Assembly (NCBI RefSeq): GCF_037026715.1
Contig: NZ_JBANCG010000006.1
Span: 1-64,000, forward strand
Direction: 5' to 3'
Source: Breoghania sp037026715
GTDB lineage: Bacteria > Pseudomonadota > Alphaproteobacteria > Rhizobiales > Stappiaceae
Length of the DNA stretch: 64,000 nucleotides
How positions within the stretch are numbered: the first letter of the stretch is position 1; each line of letters begins with the position of its first letter. This document shows, in pieces, positions 7,974 to 15,829 of this stretch. The position numbers and the translations under genes are program-made. The notes under the pieces were generated by a model. That model saw nothing but the letters and a program-made list of their open reading frames with translations. It did not search any database and had not been told where the DNA came from.

Positions 7974-8657
7974 ATGACCCGTTCCCGTCTCGCGCTTCTT
8001 CTGAGTTTCAACGCCGGCTACGTCGACACGCTGGGGTTCCTCGCGCTTGCCGGCCTGTTCACCGCGCATGTGACCGGAAACTTCGTGACGCTGGGCGCGG
8101 CCCTCGTCTTCGGAACGCAGGGCGTCGTCGCCAAGTTGCTGGCGCTGCCGGTCTTCTGCGTGGTCGTGGCCGCCATGCACCTGAGCGAGCAGCGCCTGAA
8201 ATGGGCTGTGGGCTCCCGCGTTCGGCTCATGCTCGCGCTGAAGCTGGGGCTTTTCTGCGCGGCCGCGGTCTTCGCGATCGCGCACGGCCCCTTCGCCGAC
8301 GGCGACAGCCTCCCGGCGATCGCGATCGGCATGGTCCTCGTGACCGCGATGGCCATCCAGAACACGCTTCACAAGGTGCATCTCGCCGCCTTGCCGCCGA
8401 CCACGCTCATGACGGGCACGACCACCCAGATCATGCTCGATATCGCCGACCTCGTCGCCGGTCCCGCCGACGACGAGGCACGGCGCACCATCGTCGCGCG
8501 GCTGCGGCGGATGGGCATGAGCCTCGCAGGGTTCGCCATCGGATGCGCCTGCGGCGCGCTCGGCTTCGTGTTCGCCGATCCGTGGGGCTTCCTTGTCCCG
8601 CCCGCCGTGATCGTCCTCGGCCTCCTGTGCGAGGCCGGAACGGCGGAGGCCGCCTGA
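7974..8657 (+). CDS. DUF1275 (YoaK-like) membrane protein
   Basis: A polytopic inner-membrane protein of 227 residues in the DUF1275/YoaK family. It starts MTRSRLALLLSFNAGYVDTL; the conserved GYVDTLGFLALAGLFTAHVTGN block and the internal segment TLHKVHLAALPPTTLMTGTT are characteristic. About six hydrophobic stretches are visible. The start at 7974 is preferred over an upstream in-frame ATG because it gives the conserved family N-terminus. The biochemical role of the family is unknown. It ends at a hairpin shared with the convergent pirin gene. Confidence 0.87.
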   Translation: MTRSRLALLLSFNAGYVDTLGFLALAGLFTAHVTGNFVTLGAALVFGTQGVVAKLLALPVFCVVVAAMHLSEQRLKWAVGSRVRLMLALKLGLFCAAAVFAIAHGPFADGDSLPAIAIGMVLVTAMAIQNTLHKVHLAALPPTTLMTGTTTQIMLDIADLVAGPADDEARRTIVARLRRMGMSLAGFAIGCACGALGFVFADPWGFLVPPAVIVLGLLCEAGTAEAA

Positions 8658-8661
8658 CAAT

Positions 8662-8686
8662 CGGGGCCCCGAAAATGGGGGCCCCG
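8662..8686. terminator. Convergent hairpin between DUF1275 and pirin genes
   Basis: CGGGGCCCC (8662-8670) pairs with GGGGCCCCG (8678-8686) around a 7-nt loop. It sits in the 30-nt gap between two convergent genes, so it may act in both directions. The trailing T-tract (GTTCATTT) is weak. Confidence 0.55.
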
Positions 8687-8687
8687 T

Positions 8688-9386
8688 TCATTTCATGTCG
8701 AACAGCAGGGCCTTTCCGTCGGTAATCCAGTCGATGTCGGGGAGCCTGCTTTCCCCGACCTGCAACCCGTCACCGGACGAAATCCGCTCGCCGCCGATGG
8801 TCGCTAGCCCCTCGACGATGTGCACGAAGGTCTTGCGGCCTTCGCCGATCGGCAGGCGCGTGGTCATGCCGGCTTGCGGGAAGGCGATCAGGACCCGGCT
8901 GTCGGAAAGAAGCCGCAAGGGCGCCTCGCCGTCGCGGCCGCTCGCCAGCAGGGACCAGTCGCGTGCTTCCTCCTCCGGCGACAGGGCGGCCTGCTGATAG
9001 GTCGGCGCGCCGCCGTAGGTTTCCGGGATCAGCCAGATCTGCAGGAAATGAGCCGGCTCCGTGTCCGACGCGTTCATTTCCGAATGCCGGATGCCGGTGC
9101 CGGCCGACATCAGCTGCGCCTTGCCCGGCGCGATCACGGTCTCGTTGCCGATCGTGTCCCTGTGGCGCAGCTTTCCCGAAAGCACCAGCGTGAGGATGTC
9201 CATGTCCTCATGTCCGTGCTCGGCGAAACCTGAGCCGGGAATGATGCGGTCCTCGTTGATGACGCGCAGAGCGCCGATGCCCATCCGCGCGGGATCGCGA
9301 AAGCCCCCGAACGAAAAAGTGTGGAAGCTGTCGAGCCACCCGGTCTGCGAGCGCCCGCGATTGACGTTTTCATGGATCAGGGTCAT
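8688..9386 (-). CDS. Pirin family protein
   Basis: A 232-residue bicupin of the pirin family (YhhW-like). Typical blocks are visible: GWLDSFHTFSFGGFRDPARM near the start, then HGHEDMDILTLVLSG with metal-ligand histidines, and GTGIRHSEMNA. Bacterial pirins such as E. coli YhhW have quercetinase activity; others act as redox-linked regulators. The start at 9386 overlaps the stop of the upstream esterase gene by 4 nt (ATGA), indicating translational coupling. It is the last gene of a predicted three-gene operon with the dioxygenase and the esterase. Confidence 0.92.
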   Translation of the reverse strand: MTLIHENVNRGRSQTGWLDSFHTFSFGGFRDPARMGIGALRVINEDRIIPGSGFAEHGHEDMDILTLVLSGKLRHRDTIGNETVIAPGKAQLMSAGTGIRHSEMNASDTEPAHFLQIWLIPETYGGAPTYQQAALSPEEEARDWSLLASGRDGEAPLRLLSDSRVLIAFPQAGMTTRLPIGEGRKTFVHIVEGLATIGGERISSGDGLQVGESRLPDIDWITDGKALLFDMK

Positions 9387-10015
9387 GCCGTCACCTCCAA
9401 CGGGGCGGGAGCCCCGGTCAGGAAATTCCGCAAGTCCGCGATCTCCTGTTGCCGGATCTCGTGCCCGCCCTCGTGCTGCGACAGCGTCACGTCGGCGGCC
9501 TGGGCCTTGAGATACGCGGCAAGGGCGTCCGTCAGTTCCGGCGGGCAGATCGGATCGCGCCGGCCCGCCGTGATCAGGATCCGCTTTCCCGCAAGGCCCG
9601 GCTGGGGCGCGGGCTTCCACGGGATGAGCGGATGGAGCAGGGCCACGCGATCGAACAGCCCGGGGTGCAGGAAGGCGACGGCCGCCAGGATGTTCGCGCC
9701 GTTGGAATAGCCGAGCGCATAGGTCGGATGACCCGGATTTGCCGCCCGGTGCGCGGCGATGAACGCGGCCATCTTCCCGGTCCGTTCGGCGAGATCCTCC
9801 ATGTCGTAGACGCCTTCCGCCGTGCGGCGGAAGAAGCGCAACGCGCCATGTTCGGAAACGTCGCCGCGCGGCGCGATCAGCCCCGCATCGGGCATGATCT
9901 CGTCGATGAACTGCGAGAACTGGCGTTCGTCGCCGCCGGTTCCGTGAAAGGCGAAGACGATGGGCGCATCGGCTGCGGGGGCCTTCGTCAGGGCGGGGTA
10001 GGCTGTGAGGGACAT
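9383..10015 (-). CDS. MhqD-like alpha/beta hydrolase (carboxylesterase)
   Basis: A 210-residue alpha/beta hydrolase of the phospholipase/carboxylesterase group. Key features are the oxyanion segment FAFHGTGGDERQF, nucleophile elbow GYSNGAN, acid near TAGRRDPICP, and His in EGGHEI. Its size and its position directly after a ring-cleaving dioxygenase resemble MhqD of the Bacillus mhqNOD system for hydroquinone resistance. The ATG at 10015 lies 59 nt downstream of the dioxygenase stop. The stop overlaps the pirin start. Hydrolysis of a ring-fission product is plausible but inferred from context. Confidence 0.85.
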   Translation of the reverse strand: MSLTAYPALTKAPAADAPIVFAFHGTGGDERQFSQFIDEIMPDAGLIAPRGDVSEHGALRFFRRTAEGVYDMEDLAERTGKMAAFIAAHRAANPGHPTYALGYSNGANILAAVAFLHPGLFDRVALLHPLIPWKPAPQPGLAGKRILITAGRRDPICPPELTDALAAYLKAQAADVTLSQHEGGHEIRQQEIADLRNFLTGAPAPLEVTA

Positions 10016-10074
10016 GTCGCAACTCCGTTGGAGCGTGCGGCGCCCGGGATCTTTCCCGGGCGCCGGGGCGAAGG

Positions 10075-11007
10075 TCAGTCGTTGATCGGATCGAGGATCT
10101 TCTCGATCTCCGCGCGGTGCGGCTCGTAGCGGGTCGGCAGCTTCAGGGCCTCGCCCAGATGCGCCGTGTCCTCGTCGCGGTCGAAGCCCGGTTCGTTGGT
10201 CGCGACCTCGAACAGGATGCCGCCGGGGGTGCGGAAGTAGATCGCCCAGAAGTAGTCGCGATCGATGACCGGGGTGACCTGATAGCCGGTGTCGAGCAGA
10301 GCCTTGCGAACGGCGAGTTGGGCGGCCCGGTCCTCCACCGCGAAAGCGATGTGGTGGACGGAGCCCGCCCCCTGGCGGGCGCCGTCGGCGGACGGCAGGG
10401 CCTCGATGTCGATGACGTCGGCGCCGTTGCCGCCCTCCACCGCGTATCGCGTCCACGCGCCCTTCCGCTCGATCTCCTGGTAGTTCATGAATTTCAGGAG
10501 TTCGGCGGTGGGGGCCGGGTCGGCAAGGCGGAAGCTCGCGCCATGGAAACCCCGGATCGCTTCCGCCGAGCCGATGTCGGCGGCGGCCCGGCCCTCGCGG
10601 GTGTCGTCGTCGACCTCGATGAGCGAAAAGCCGTCGCCATCCGGTCCGGCAAAGCGCAGGCGCTTCTCTCCGAAGGCCTCGTGTTCCCCGATCCCGGCGA
10701 CGTTCAGCTTGGCAAGGCGCTCCTTCCAGAAGCCGAGCGAGCCGCGCGGCACTGCGAAATAGGTTTCTGCGACCTCGCCCGTTCCCGGCTGGCCCTTCAC
10801 GATGTGCGGGAAGGGGAAGTAGGTCATCACCGAGCCCGGTGTCCCGACCTCATCGCCGTAGTAGAGATGATAGACCTCCGGGGCATCGAAGTTGACGGTC
10901 TTCTTGATCCGGCGCAGGCCGAGGTCCTTGGTGAAGAAATCGCTGTTTTCTTGCGCGTTGGCGGCCAGCGACGTGACGTGGTGCAAACCTTGAATCTGCT
11001 TGAGCAT
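10075..11007 (-). CDS. Ring-cleaving dioxygenase, MhqO/LinE-like (two VOC domains)
   Basis: A 310-residue protein with two vicinal-oxygen-chelate (glyoxalase-like) repeats, as in MhqO-type extradiol dioxygenases that open hydroquinone rings. Candidate metal ligands are His in GLHHVTSLA, His in SVHHIAFAV, and Glu in GGILFEVATNEPG. I start it at MLKQIQG (ATG 11007), which has an AAGGAA site about 9 nt upstream; an extension to 11031 is possible. It is the first gene of an operon with the esterase and pirin, and is divergent from a LysR regulator. Substrate class is inferred from family and context. Confidence 0.9.
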   Translation of the reverse strand: MLKQIQGLHHVTSLAANAQENSDFFTKDLGLRRIKKTVNFDAPEVYHLYYGDEVGTPGSVMTYFPFPHIVKGQPGTGEVAETYFAVPRGSLGFWKERLAKLNVAGIGEHEAFGEKRLRFAGPDGDGFSLIEVDDDTREGRAAADIGSAEAIRGFHGASFRLADPAPTAELLKFMNYQEIERKGAWTRYAVEGGNGADVIDIEALPSADGARQGAGSVHHIAFAVEDRAAQLAVRKALLDTGYQVTPVIDRDYFWAIYFRTPGGILFEVATNEPGFDRDEDTAHLGEALKLPTRYEPHRAEIEKILDPIND

Positions 11008-11132
11008 GGCGGCTGTTCCTTTTCCCGACAACGTTTCCGTCTTGTCTTGGGAGCAAGATGGGGACAGCCTCTCATAAATGGAATGAACATTATTAGATTG
11101 ATATTATTGCATTTAGTGAAATAATCGGCGCC
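11008..11132. promoter_or_regulatory. Divergent LysR/dioxygenase control region
   Basis: This A/T-rich 125-nt gap between the LysR gene and the dioxygenase operon should hold both promoters and the regulator's site. An inverted repeat ATTATT (11103-11108) / AATAAT (11120-11125) lies just upstream of the LysR start, and a further ATTATT occurs at about 11088-11093. The inverted repeat is a candidate operator, though its spacing is not a textbook T-N11-A box. Confidence 0.5.
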
Positions 11133-12032
11133 ATGATTGATTTCGAACAGGTCCGGATCTTCCTCGAGGTGGCGGAACAGCGCAGTTTCGCCGCTGCGGC
11201 ACGCCGTCTTGCGATGACGCCGCCCACCGTCACCCGCGCCGTCGGACGGCTGGAGGAGGCGCTCGGCGTGCAGTTGCTGCTGCGAACGACCCGGCATGTG
11301 TCGCTGACGTCGGCAGGCGCGGTCTATGCGGCGCGCGTCACTCCGCTGCTGGAGGCGTTCAGGCAGGCGAACGAGGAAATCCGCGAGCGCCATGGCGACG
11401 TCTCGGGCCTGATCCGGATCAACGCTCCCATGTCACTGGGCCAGCAGATCCTGCCGGACGTCGTGTCAGGTTTTCGCGTGGCGCATCCCGGGGCATCGCT
11501 TTCGCTCAGCCTCACTGACAGGCTCATCGACATCGTGTCCGACGATTTCGACTTGGCGATCCGCATTTCGGAGGCACCGAAGGACAAGTCGACCATCTGG
11601 CGCAAGATCTGCCCGTTGCAGCGCATCATGGTGGCCTCCCCGGGCTATGTGGCGGCCAACGGCATGCCGCAGACGCCCGACGAACTCGAGGCGCGTACGT
11701 GCCTCGCTTATGACGAGCGCTCCATCGGCGAGACCTGGGAACTGCGCTGTGAGGGGCGTAGCCGGAAGGTCAGGGCTGGGCATGTGATCGCCGGCAACAA
11801 CGGGGAGCTGCTGGCGCGGCTGGCGGAGAACGGGGAGGGAATAGCCCTCCTGCCGCATTTCATCGTGGAGGAGGCGGTTGCGAAAGGGCGTCTCTTGCAT
11901 GTGCTTGAGGGATGGCAGCCGCCGCAGCTGTGGTTGACGCTCTACTACCCGCCCTACGAACGGCTGCCGCTGCGCGTCGCCACCTTTTCCGACTTTTTCG
12001 AAGCCTACGTCACGCGCACGCGTCCGCTCTGA
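11133..12032 (+). CDS. LysR-family transcriptional regulator
   Basis: A 299-residue LysR-type regulator. The N-terminal winged HTH is classic: MIDFEQVRIFLEVAEQRSFA, then AARRLAMTPPTVTRAVGRLE. The C-terminal ~200 residues form the LysR effector-binding domain, with an internal VSGLIRINAPMSLGQ junction typical of the subgroup that regulates oxidoreductase or quinone-related operons. It is transcribed away from the dioxygenase-esterase-pirin operon across a 125-nt gap, the usual arrangement for a LysR regulator and its target. The effector is probably an aromatic or quinone compound, which is inference. Confidence 0.93.
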   Translation: MIDFEQVRIFLEVAEQRSFAAAARRLAMTPPTVTRAVGRLEEALGVQLLLRTTRHVSLTSAGAVYAARVTPLLEAFRQANEEIRERHGDVSGLIRINAPMSLGQQILPDVVSGFRVAHPGASLSLSLTDRLIDIVSDDFDLAIRISEAPKDKSTIWRKICPLQRIMVASPGYVAANGMPQTPDELEARTCLAYDERSIGETWELRCEGRSRKVRAGHVIAGNNGELLARLAENGEGIALLPHFIVEEAVAKGRLLHVLEGWQPPQLWLTLYYPPYERLPLRVATFSDFFEAYVTRTRPL

Positions 12033-12505
12033 GCTCCGGATCTTGAAAGCCTCCGGCGCATCTCTGCGGTTGCAGATACCCTCGATCGCTGCGCCCCCGC
12101 ATGTCGGCATCGAGCTTGCCGCGGCGCCCCTGCGTCGTGCGGATGTGCTCATGACCGTGGTTCGGGTTGAGAGCCTTAAACTCCTTCGGGGTGAGCGCTC
12201 ATTTGTCAATCAACAGGGCGATCGTCGTGTGCGGCGTCACCGCAACGATCGCCTTGGTTTGATCGACCGTCGGTGTTGACGGCACTTTTGTGCAACGGCT
12301 TCATCATCGCAACCTGCCGAAACCAAGGATCCGAAGCAGCTTCGCCTTGATGGCCTTTCGGCAGCCCTTGCGCTTCCTGATGCGGGATCTGATAGGCGTT
12401 GACGGTTCGTGCGTTCGATACCCGCGCATCGCGTGATGGGCAGCGCGAGGAGCTGTCCGGCGCCGAGAAAAAACGTCGATAAAATCAGTCAATCAAAAGG
12501 CTGAA
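12033..12505. other. Gene-poor stretch left of the mobile element
   Basis: About 470 nt with no gene I can support. On the minus strand two short frames read like broken protein: one ends TPHTTIALLIDK at about 12210, and another starts LTPKEFKALNPNHG at about 12195. They are in different frames and lack starts, so they look like remnants of a decayed gene, possibly from mobile DNA. A 62-residue basic minus-strand frame at 12304-12492 is probably spurious. Confidence 0.4.
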
Positions 12506-12511
12506 TGGCGG
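12506..12511. other. Candidate attL core (TGGCGG)
   Basis: CTGAATGGCGG here resembles CTGAAGTGGCGG at the tRNA-Ser end (23435-23446). TGGCGG is the complement of CCGCCA, the last six bases of the tRNA. The position fits the left end of the element, 69 nt beyond the DUF262 stop. The match is short and could be chance. Confidence 0.3.
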
Positions 12512-12579
12512 GCCGCGACCGATAGTGATGATTACTACGTCTACGCCATAGCCCTACAATAAAGCACGACATTGCCGCG

Positions 12580-14487
12580 TCACCCTGTCGAAAGGAGCAA
12601 TGCTGCCTCAGCGTCATCTTCAACTGCTTCGGTGTCCTCGCCTTCTTCCGGGACGTTGCCGCTATAGGCAGCCTTGCCCATTGCCTGTTCGATCAGGCCA
12701 AGCAGGCGCTTTTGTCGATCTTCCATGAAATCCTCGAACTTGTCGGCGCGGAGAAGAGAGGGGGCAATCAGGTGCGATTGCAGGTAGTTGTCCAACTTCT
12801 CGCCGGCGATAGGCGGCGTGGCGCTGTTTCCGCTTTCCAGCTTCGCCAGATATTCGCTCGGCGCGACCCCGCCGATGATCCTGTTCGTGCGATACGACAG
12901 TGGCGTTTTGTTTATGATGGAATCGAACACGGCAGGCTTGATGCCATGCGCCTTGCACCAGTCCTGCGGGAAGATGTGGTGAATATCCACGTTTTCCCCG
13001 AAGAACACCGTATGGTCGAATTTCTGGCCCGAACGAAAATCCTGCGCACCTTCCTTCATCAGCAGGGCGTTCATGCCCTTATAGGCCGCTGAAAGCCGCA
13101 TCCGCATAGTTTTCAGGCGGTCGGAGCGGAAAATGGTTTCGCTGACCGTCGAAGGCTCCGGCCCACCGCTCAGCCAGCGCGTGACTTCCATGAAATCCTT
13201 GGCGATGCGCGTTTCGACAGCGGAGCCGTAAAGCTCGCCAAATACGCCGTTCCAGTACCACTGAACCAGCTTTGCCCGGTTTGCTTCATGCTCCCACGCA
13301 TCCCCAATGTCAGCCAGGATCGCCGCCAGCGGCACAATCTGCGACTGATAGGGCAGATCGAAAATGCGATAGATGTGAAGCATGTGAAGAAACTTGGCGG
13401 CTTGAATGAAGCCGCGTTCCACCTGCGCCTCATACTTCTTGTAGGCTTCCAACGGCAGGTCGAGCAAGGCTTGCCGGTTGCCCGACACGGCAGGCAATTC
13501 CTTGCCTTCCTTGCCCGCTTGTTCAGCAGCACGCCGCCGGTCTCGGGTGAAAAAGAGCGAGATGGCTTGCAAGAAATCGGTATTGCCGACACCGGCCAGA
13601 ATACCGGTATCAGAATCCGCAGGGCGCAGGGTGTCGGCAAGCCGTTGGTGGCGCCCCTTGATACCTTCATCACCGTACCAGTCTTTGCGCAGTTCATGGC
13701 CGGAGGCCGCATACATGGCCGTGACCAGTTCAAAGGCATCGAGCGCCTTGCCGCCCGTGTTCACCTTCTCGAACACCACGCAGACAGCTTCCTTTGAGGT
13801 CGAGCGGTCGAGCGCGATCACTGGCACGCGATACATCTTGAAGTTTTCGAGCACCTCTTTCTTGAAGGTGCGAAACTGCTCTCGGATTGCTTTGTGTTCT
13901 TCGCCTGACCAGTGATCGTTGAAGCCGTCCTGCCACGTATCCCAATCGAATACCTGGCTGACCGGGAACATTAGCACCGCATATTCCTTTTCCGGCGCGG
14001 AGAGATCGAGAGCGACTTCGCGCCCAAAGTCCGTGCGTTCCATACGATCTTCTGGCACACCGATCACGGCTTCTTCGCGGTCCACCGTCTCGTCAATGGC
14101 TTTGGCAATGTCGAGATAGAACCAGCGTTTCACCCGTTTTTTCTTAGGGGTGACGGTTTCCACAACCTTCCCACGCAGCGTCACTTGATAGAGCGAAGTC
14201 ATTCGCTGCTGGCCGTCGAGCAAAAGGGATTGCGGCGCGCTCTGGCGAGCTTCCACTGGAGCGCCCTCGACTGGGCGCGGTTTGAAATTGACCGGCCCGC
14301 CGGTGTCCAGTGACATGAGTGCACCTACTGGGAAGGCGCGCGAAATCGAGGCGATCAGACTCTTGATCCGATCCTCGTCCCAGACCCAGCTTCGCTGAAA
14401 ATCCGGCAACTGGATGATGCCCCGATGGCACTCATCGAGCAGCCGGTGAAGGTCAATAGGATTGGTCTGAAAGGACGCCCCTGCCAT
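12580..14487 (-). CDS. DUF262/DUF1524 protein (GmrSD-like nuclease family)
   Basis: A 635-residue protein with an N-terminal DUF262 domain and a C-terminal DUF1524-like HNH region. DUF262 shows IIQLPDFQRSWVWD at residues 24-37 and the signature DGQQRMTSL at 91-99 (a ParB/sulfiredoxin-like nucleotide-binding motif in this family). The C-terminal part has VDIHHIFPQDW (His503-His504), followed by NKTPLSYRTNR, a degenerate HNH finger. GmrSD, the best-studied relative, is a type IV restriction enzyme cutting glucosylated hydroxymethylcytosine DNA, and other family members occur in varied defence systems. It is the last gene of a four-gene minus-strand unit, 29 nt after the GIY-YIG gene. GC content looks lower than the chromosomal flanks. 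The C-terminus is acidic (EEGEDTEAVEDDAEA). Confidence 0.87.
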   Translation of the reverse strand: MAGASFQTNPIDLHRLLDECHRGIIQLPDFQRSWVWDEDRIKSLIASISRAFPVGALMSLDTGGPVNFKPRPVEGAPVEARQSAPQSLLLDGQQRMTSLYQVTLRGKVVETVTPKKKRVKRWFYLDIAKAIDETVDREEAVIGVPEDRMERTDFGREVALDLSAPEKEYAVLMFPVSQVFDWDTWQDGFNDHWSGEEHKAIREQFRTFKKEVLENFKMYRVPVIALDRSTSKEAVCVVFEKVNTGGKALDAFELVTAMYAASGHELRKDWYGDEGIKGRHQRLADTLRPADSDTGILAGVGNTDFLQAISLFFTRDRRRAAEQAGKEGKELPAVSGNRQALLDLPLEAYKKYEAQVERGFIQAAKFLHMLHIYRIFDLPYQSQIVPLAAILADIGDAWEHEANRAKLVQWYWNGVFGELYGSAVETRIAKDFMEVTRWLSGGPEPSTVSETIFRSDRLKTMRMRLSAAYKGMNALLMKEGAQDFRSGQKFDHTVFFGENVDIHHIFPQDWCKAHGIKPAVFDSIINKTPLSYRTNRIIGGVAPSEYLAKLESGNSATPPIAGEKLDNYLQSHLIAPSLLRADKFEDFMEDRQKRLLGLIEQAMGKAAYSGNVPEEGEDTEAVEDDAEAALLLSTG

Positions 14488-14516
14488 GCATTTATTCCCC
14501 TGATTACTATATCACT

Positions 14517-15248
14517 CTACAATTCTGTGCTGCATTCTATAGCTGTTTCAAGCACATCAAGAAATCGAGGCTCGTAGCTATCGTCCACATGACGCTGGTT
14601 CCAAAGGCCGGAGCGGCGCACCCTTTCTCGACCGGAGCGATGCCCCAGCCATGACGGCGAAGGTGGATCAATCATCGGTTCGTGCAGGCAACTTGTGAGC
14701 GCAATCGCATTTCTCTCGATGTAACCGCGTAGCGAGTCAGCGCCGGGCTCATCGTCAACGGGAAGCCACAAAAAGGGTAATTGGCCCAGATATTCAGATA
14801 CGGCAGCTTCGATTGGGGCCTCAGCGATTGCCAACTTGGCTCTTTGCATAGTCAGTATCTCTGCGGCCTTCCCCAGATCACCTTTTATCCCCCAAGAAGG
14901 ACATTCGCGGCAGTCGCCACGCGCAATGAGAGCCTCGCCGACAAGCAACCTGAAGATTGACCCTCGATGGTTTCCGCCAAGGCTGGATGACTTTCCGGCA
15001 TGCTGGCGCAGACGCTGATGCAGAGTCGAACGCGCTCCTGCTGTCAAAGCGTGCGTGCCTACACGGACGAGCCTCTGCCCCTGACCGCTACCCGTGCGGG
15101 TTTCACCCGGTTCAAAGAAGAAATACACGCCCCTTCGTGGCCAAGTTTTCGAAGGGGAGAGCCGAGCGAGATACCTCTTGCCACCTGTCAGAGATTCCAG
15201 CCTGTCCAAGATCCGATACAAGCGAATGAGATCATCTGTTCTGCTCAT
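14517..15248 (-). CDS. GIY-YIG-like nuclease family protein
   Basis: A 243-residue protein that I read as a diverged GIY-YIG endonuclease domain. GVYFFFEPGE (residues 40-49) stands for the GIY strand and RVGTHAL (62-68) for the YIG strand. Arg79 in TLHQRLRQH and Glu178 in YIERNAIAL would be the catalytic pair. A conserved GGNHRGSIFR (91-100) and a C-terminal RSGLWNQRHVDDSYEP block characterise the family. The ATG at 15248 overlaps the upstream stop (ATGA), so translation is coupled to the DUF6884 gene; an in-frame ATG at 15266 is less likely. It lies just upstream of the DUF262 gene, which suggests two nucleases in one unit. Function is not established. Confidence 0.72.
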   Translation of the reverse strand: MSRTDDLIRLYRILDRLESLTGGKRYLARLSPSKTWPRRGVYFFFEPGETRTGSGQGQRLVRVGTHALTAGARSTLHQRLRQHAGKSSSLGGNHRGSIFRLLVGEALIARGDCRECPSWGIKGDLGKAAEILTMQRAKLAIAEAPIEAAVSEYLGQLPFLWLPVDDEPGADSLRGYIERNAIALTSCLHEPMIDPPSPSWLGHRSGRERVRRSGLWNQRHVDDSYEPRFLDVLETAIECSTEL

Positions 15249-15829
15249 GATCGCGCGCCCAACCATGCCAATTGTTCCCCGATACGCAGGTTCGCCATTG
15301 GTACGTCCACTTCATAGCCGTCTGCCAGCAACGCTGGGACCAAGAATTCTCGATAGCGGAGTCCGGCAAACATCACGATCCGCCGTCGTCCGGTCAGATG
15401 TGAGTTTAGCTGTCGGAAAGTGCTTTCAGCCCATGCCCGGCGTTCAGGCACGCCAGCGGCATTGAGTGTCTTTTCATAGGGGGCAATTTCGACATCTGGC
15501 GCGACTACACCGTGGAGCGCAGACAGTATAAGCCAATCAGCCTCTTGGCTTTCAACCAAGCTTCGGACTTTGAGGAACCAATCTGAACGATAAAGCAGCC
15601 GGGCAGGAGCCGGTCGGATGAGCTTCTGACTCACACATGAAACGAGAACAAGGGCATTTGTTAAGTCTATTGACGCCTTCCCCTGACATTCCCGTTCAGC
15701 CGATGACGGCGCAGGAGACTGTTTCAACACATTGTAGGCATGCTGGTAGCGAATCCCCAGCCGCCGTGCAATTTCGGCAACCTTCAATCCTTCGCGTGCT
15801 AACGCGCGGATGTTTTCGGAAACGCTCAT
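15245..15829 (-). CDS. HTH plus DUF6884 domain protein
   Basis: A 194-residue protein. Residues 1-38 form a helix-turn-helix (VAEIARRLGIRYQHAYNVL). Residues ~58-190 match the DUF6884 pattern: VLVSCVSQK (61-69), PAPARLLYRSDWF, then LILSALHGVVAPDVEIAPYE with the conserved SALHG, and MFAGLRYREFL. In my reading DUF6884 proteins resemble the YaaA-like and archaeosine-synthase-like base-recognising folds, but no activity is known to me. The ATG at 15829 overlaps the stop of the upstream gene (ATGA) and its stop overlaps the GIY-YIG start, so all three are translationally coupled. It may regulate the unit or target it to DNA. Confidence 0.72.
   Translation of the reverse strand: MSVSENIRALAREGLKVAEIARRLGIRYQHAYNVLKQSPAPSSAERECQGKASIDLTNALVLVSCVSQKLIRPAPARLLYRSDWFLKVRSLVESQEADWLILSALHGVVAPDVEIAPYEKTLNAAGVPERRAWAESTFRQLNSHLTGRRRIVMFAGLRYREFLVPALLADGYEVDVPMANLRIGEQLAWLGARS

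Noticed and set aside
12304..12492. A 62-residue basic minus-strand ORF
   Set aside because: No ribosome site and composition like random GC-rich sequence.
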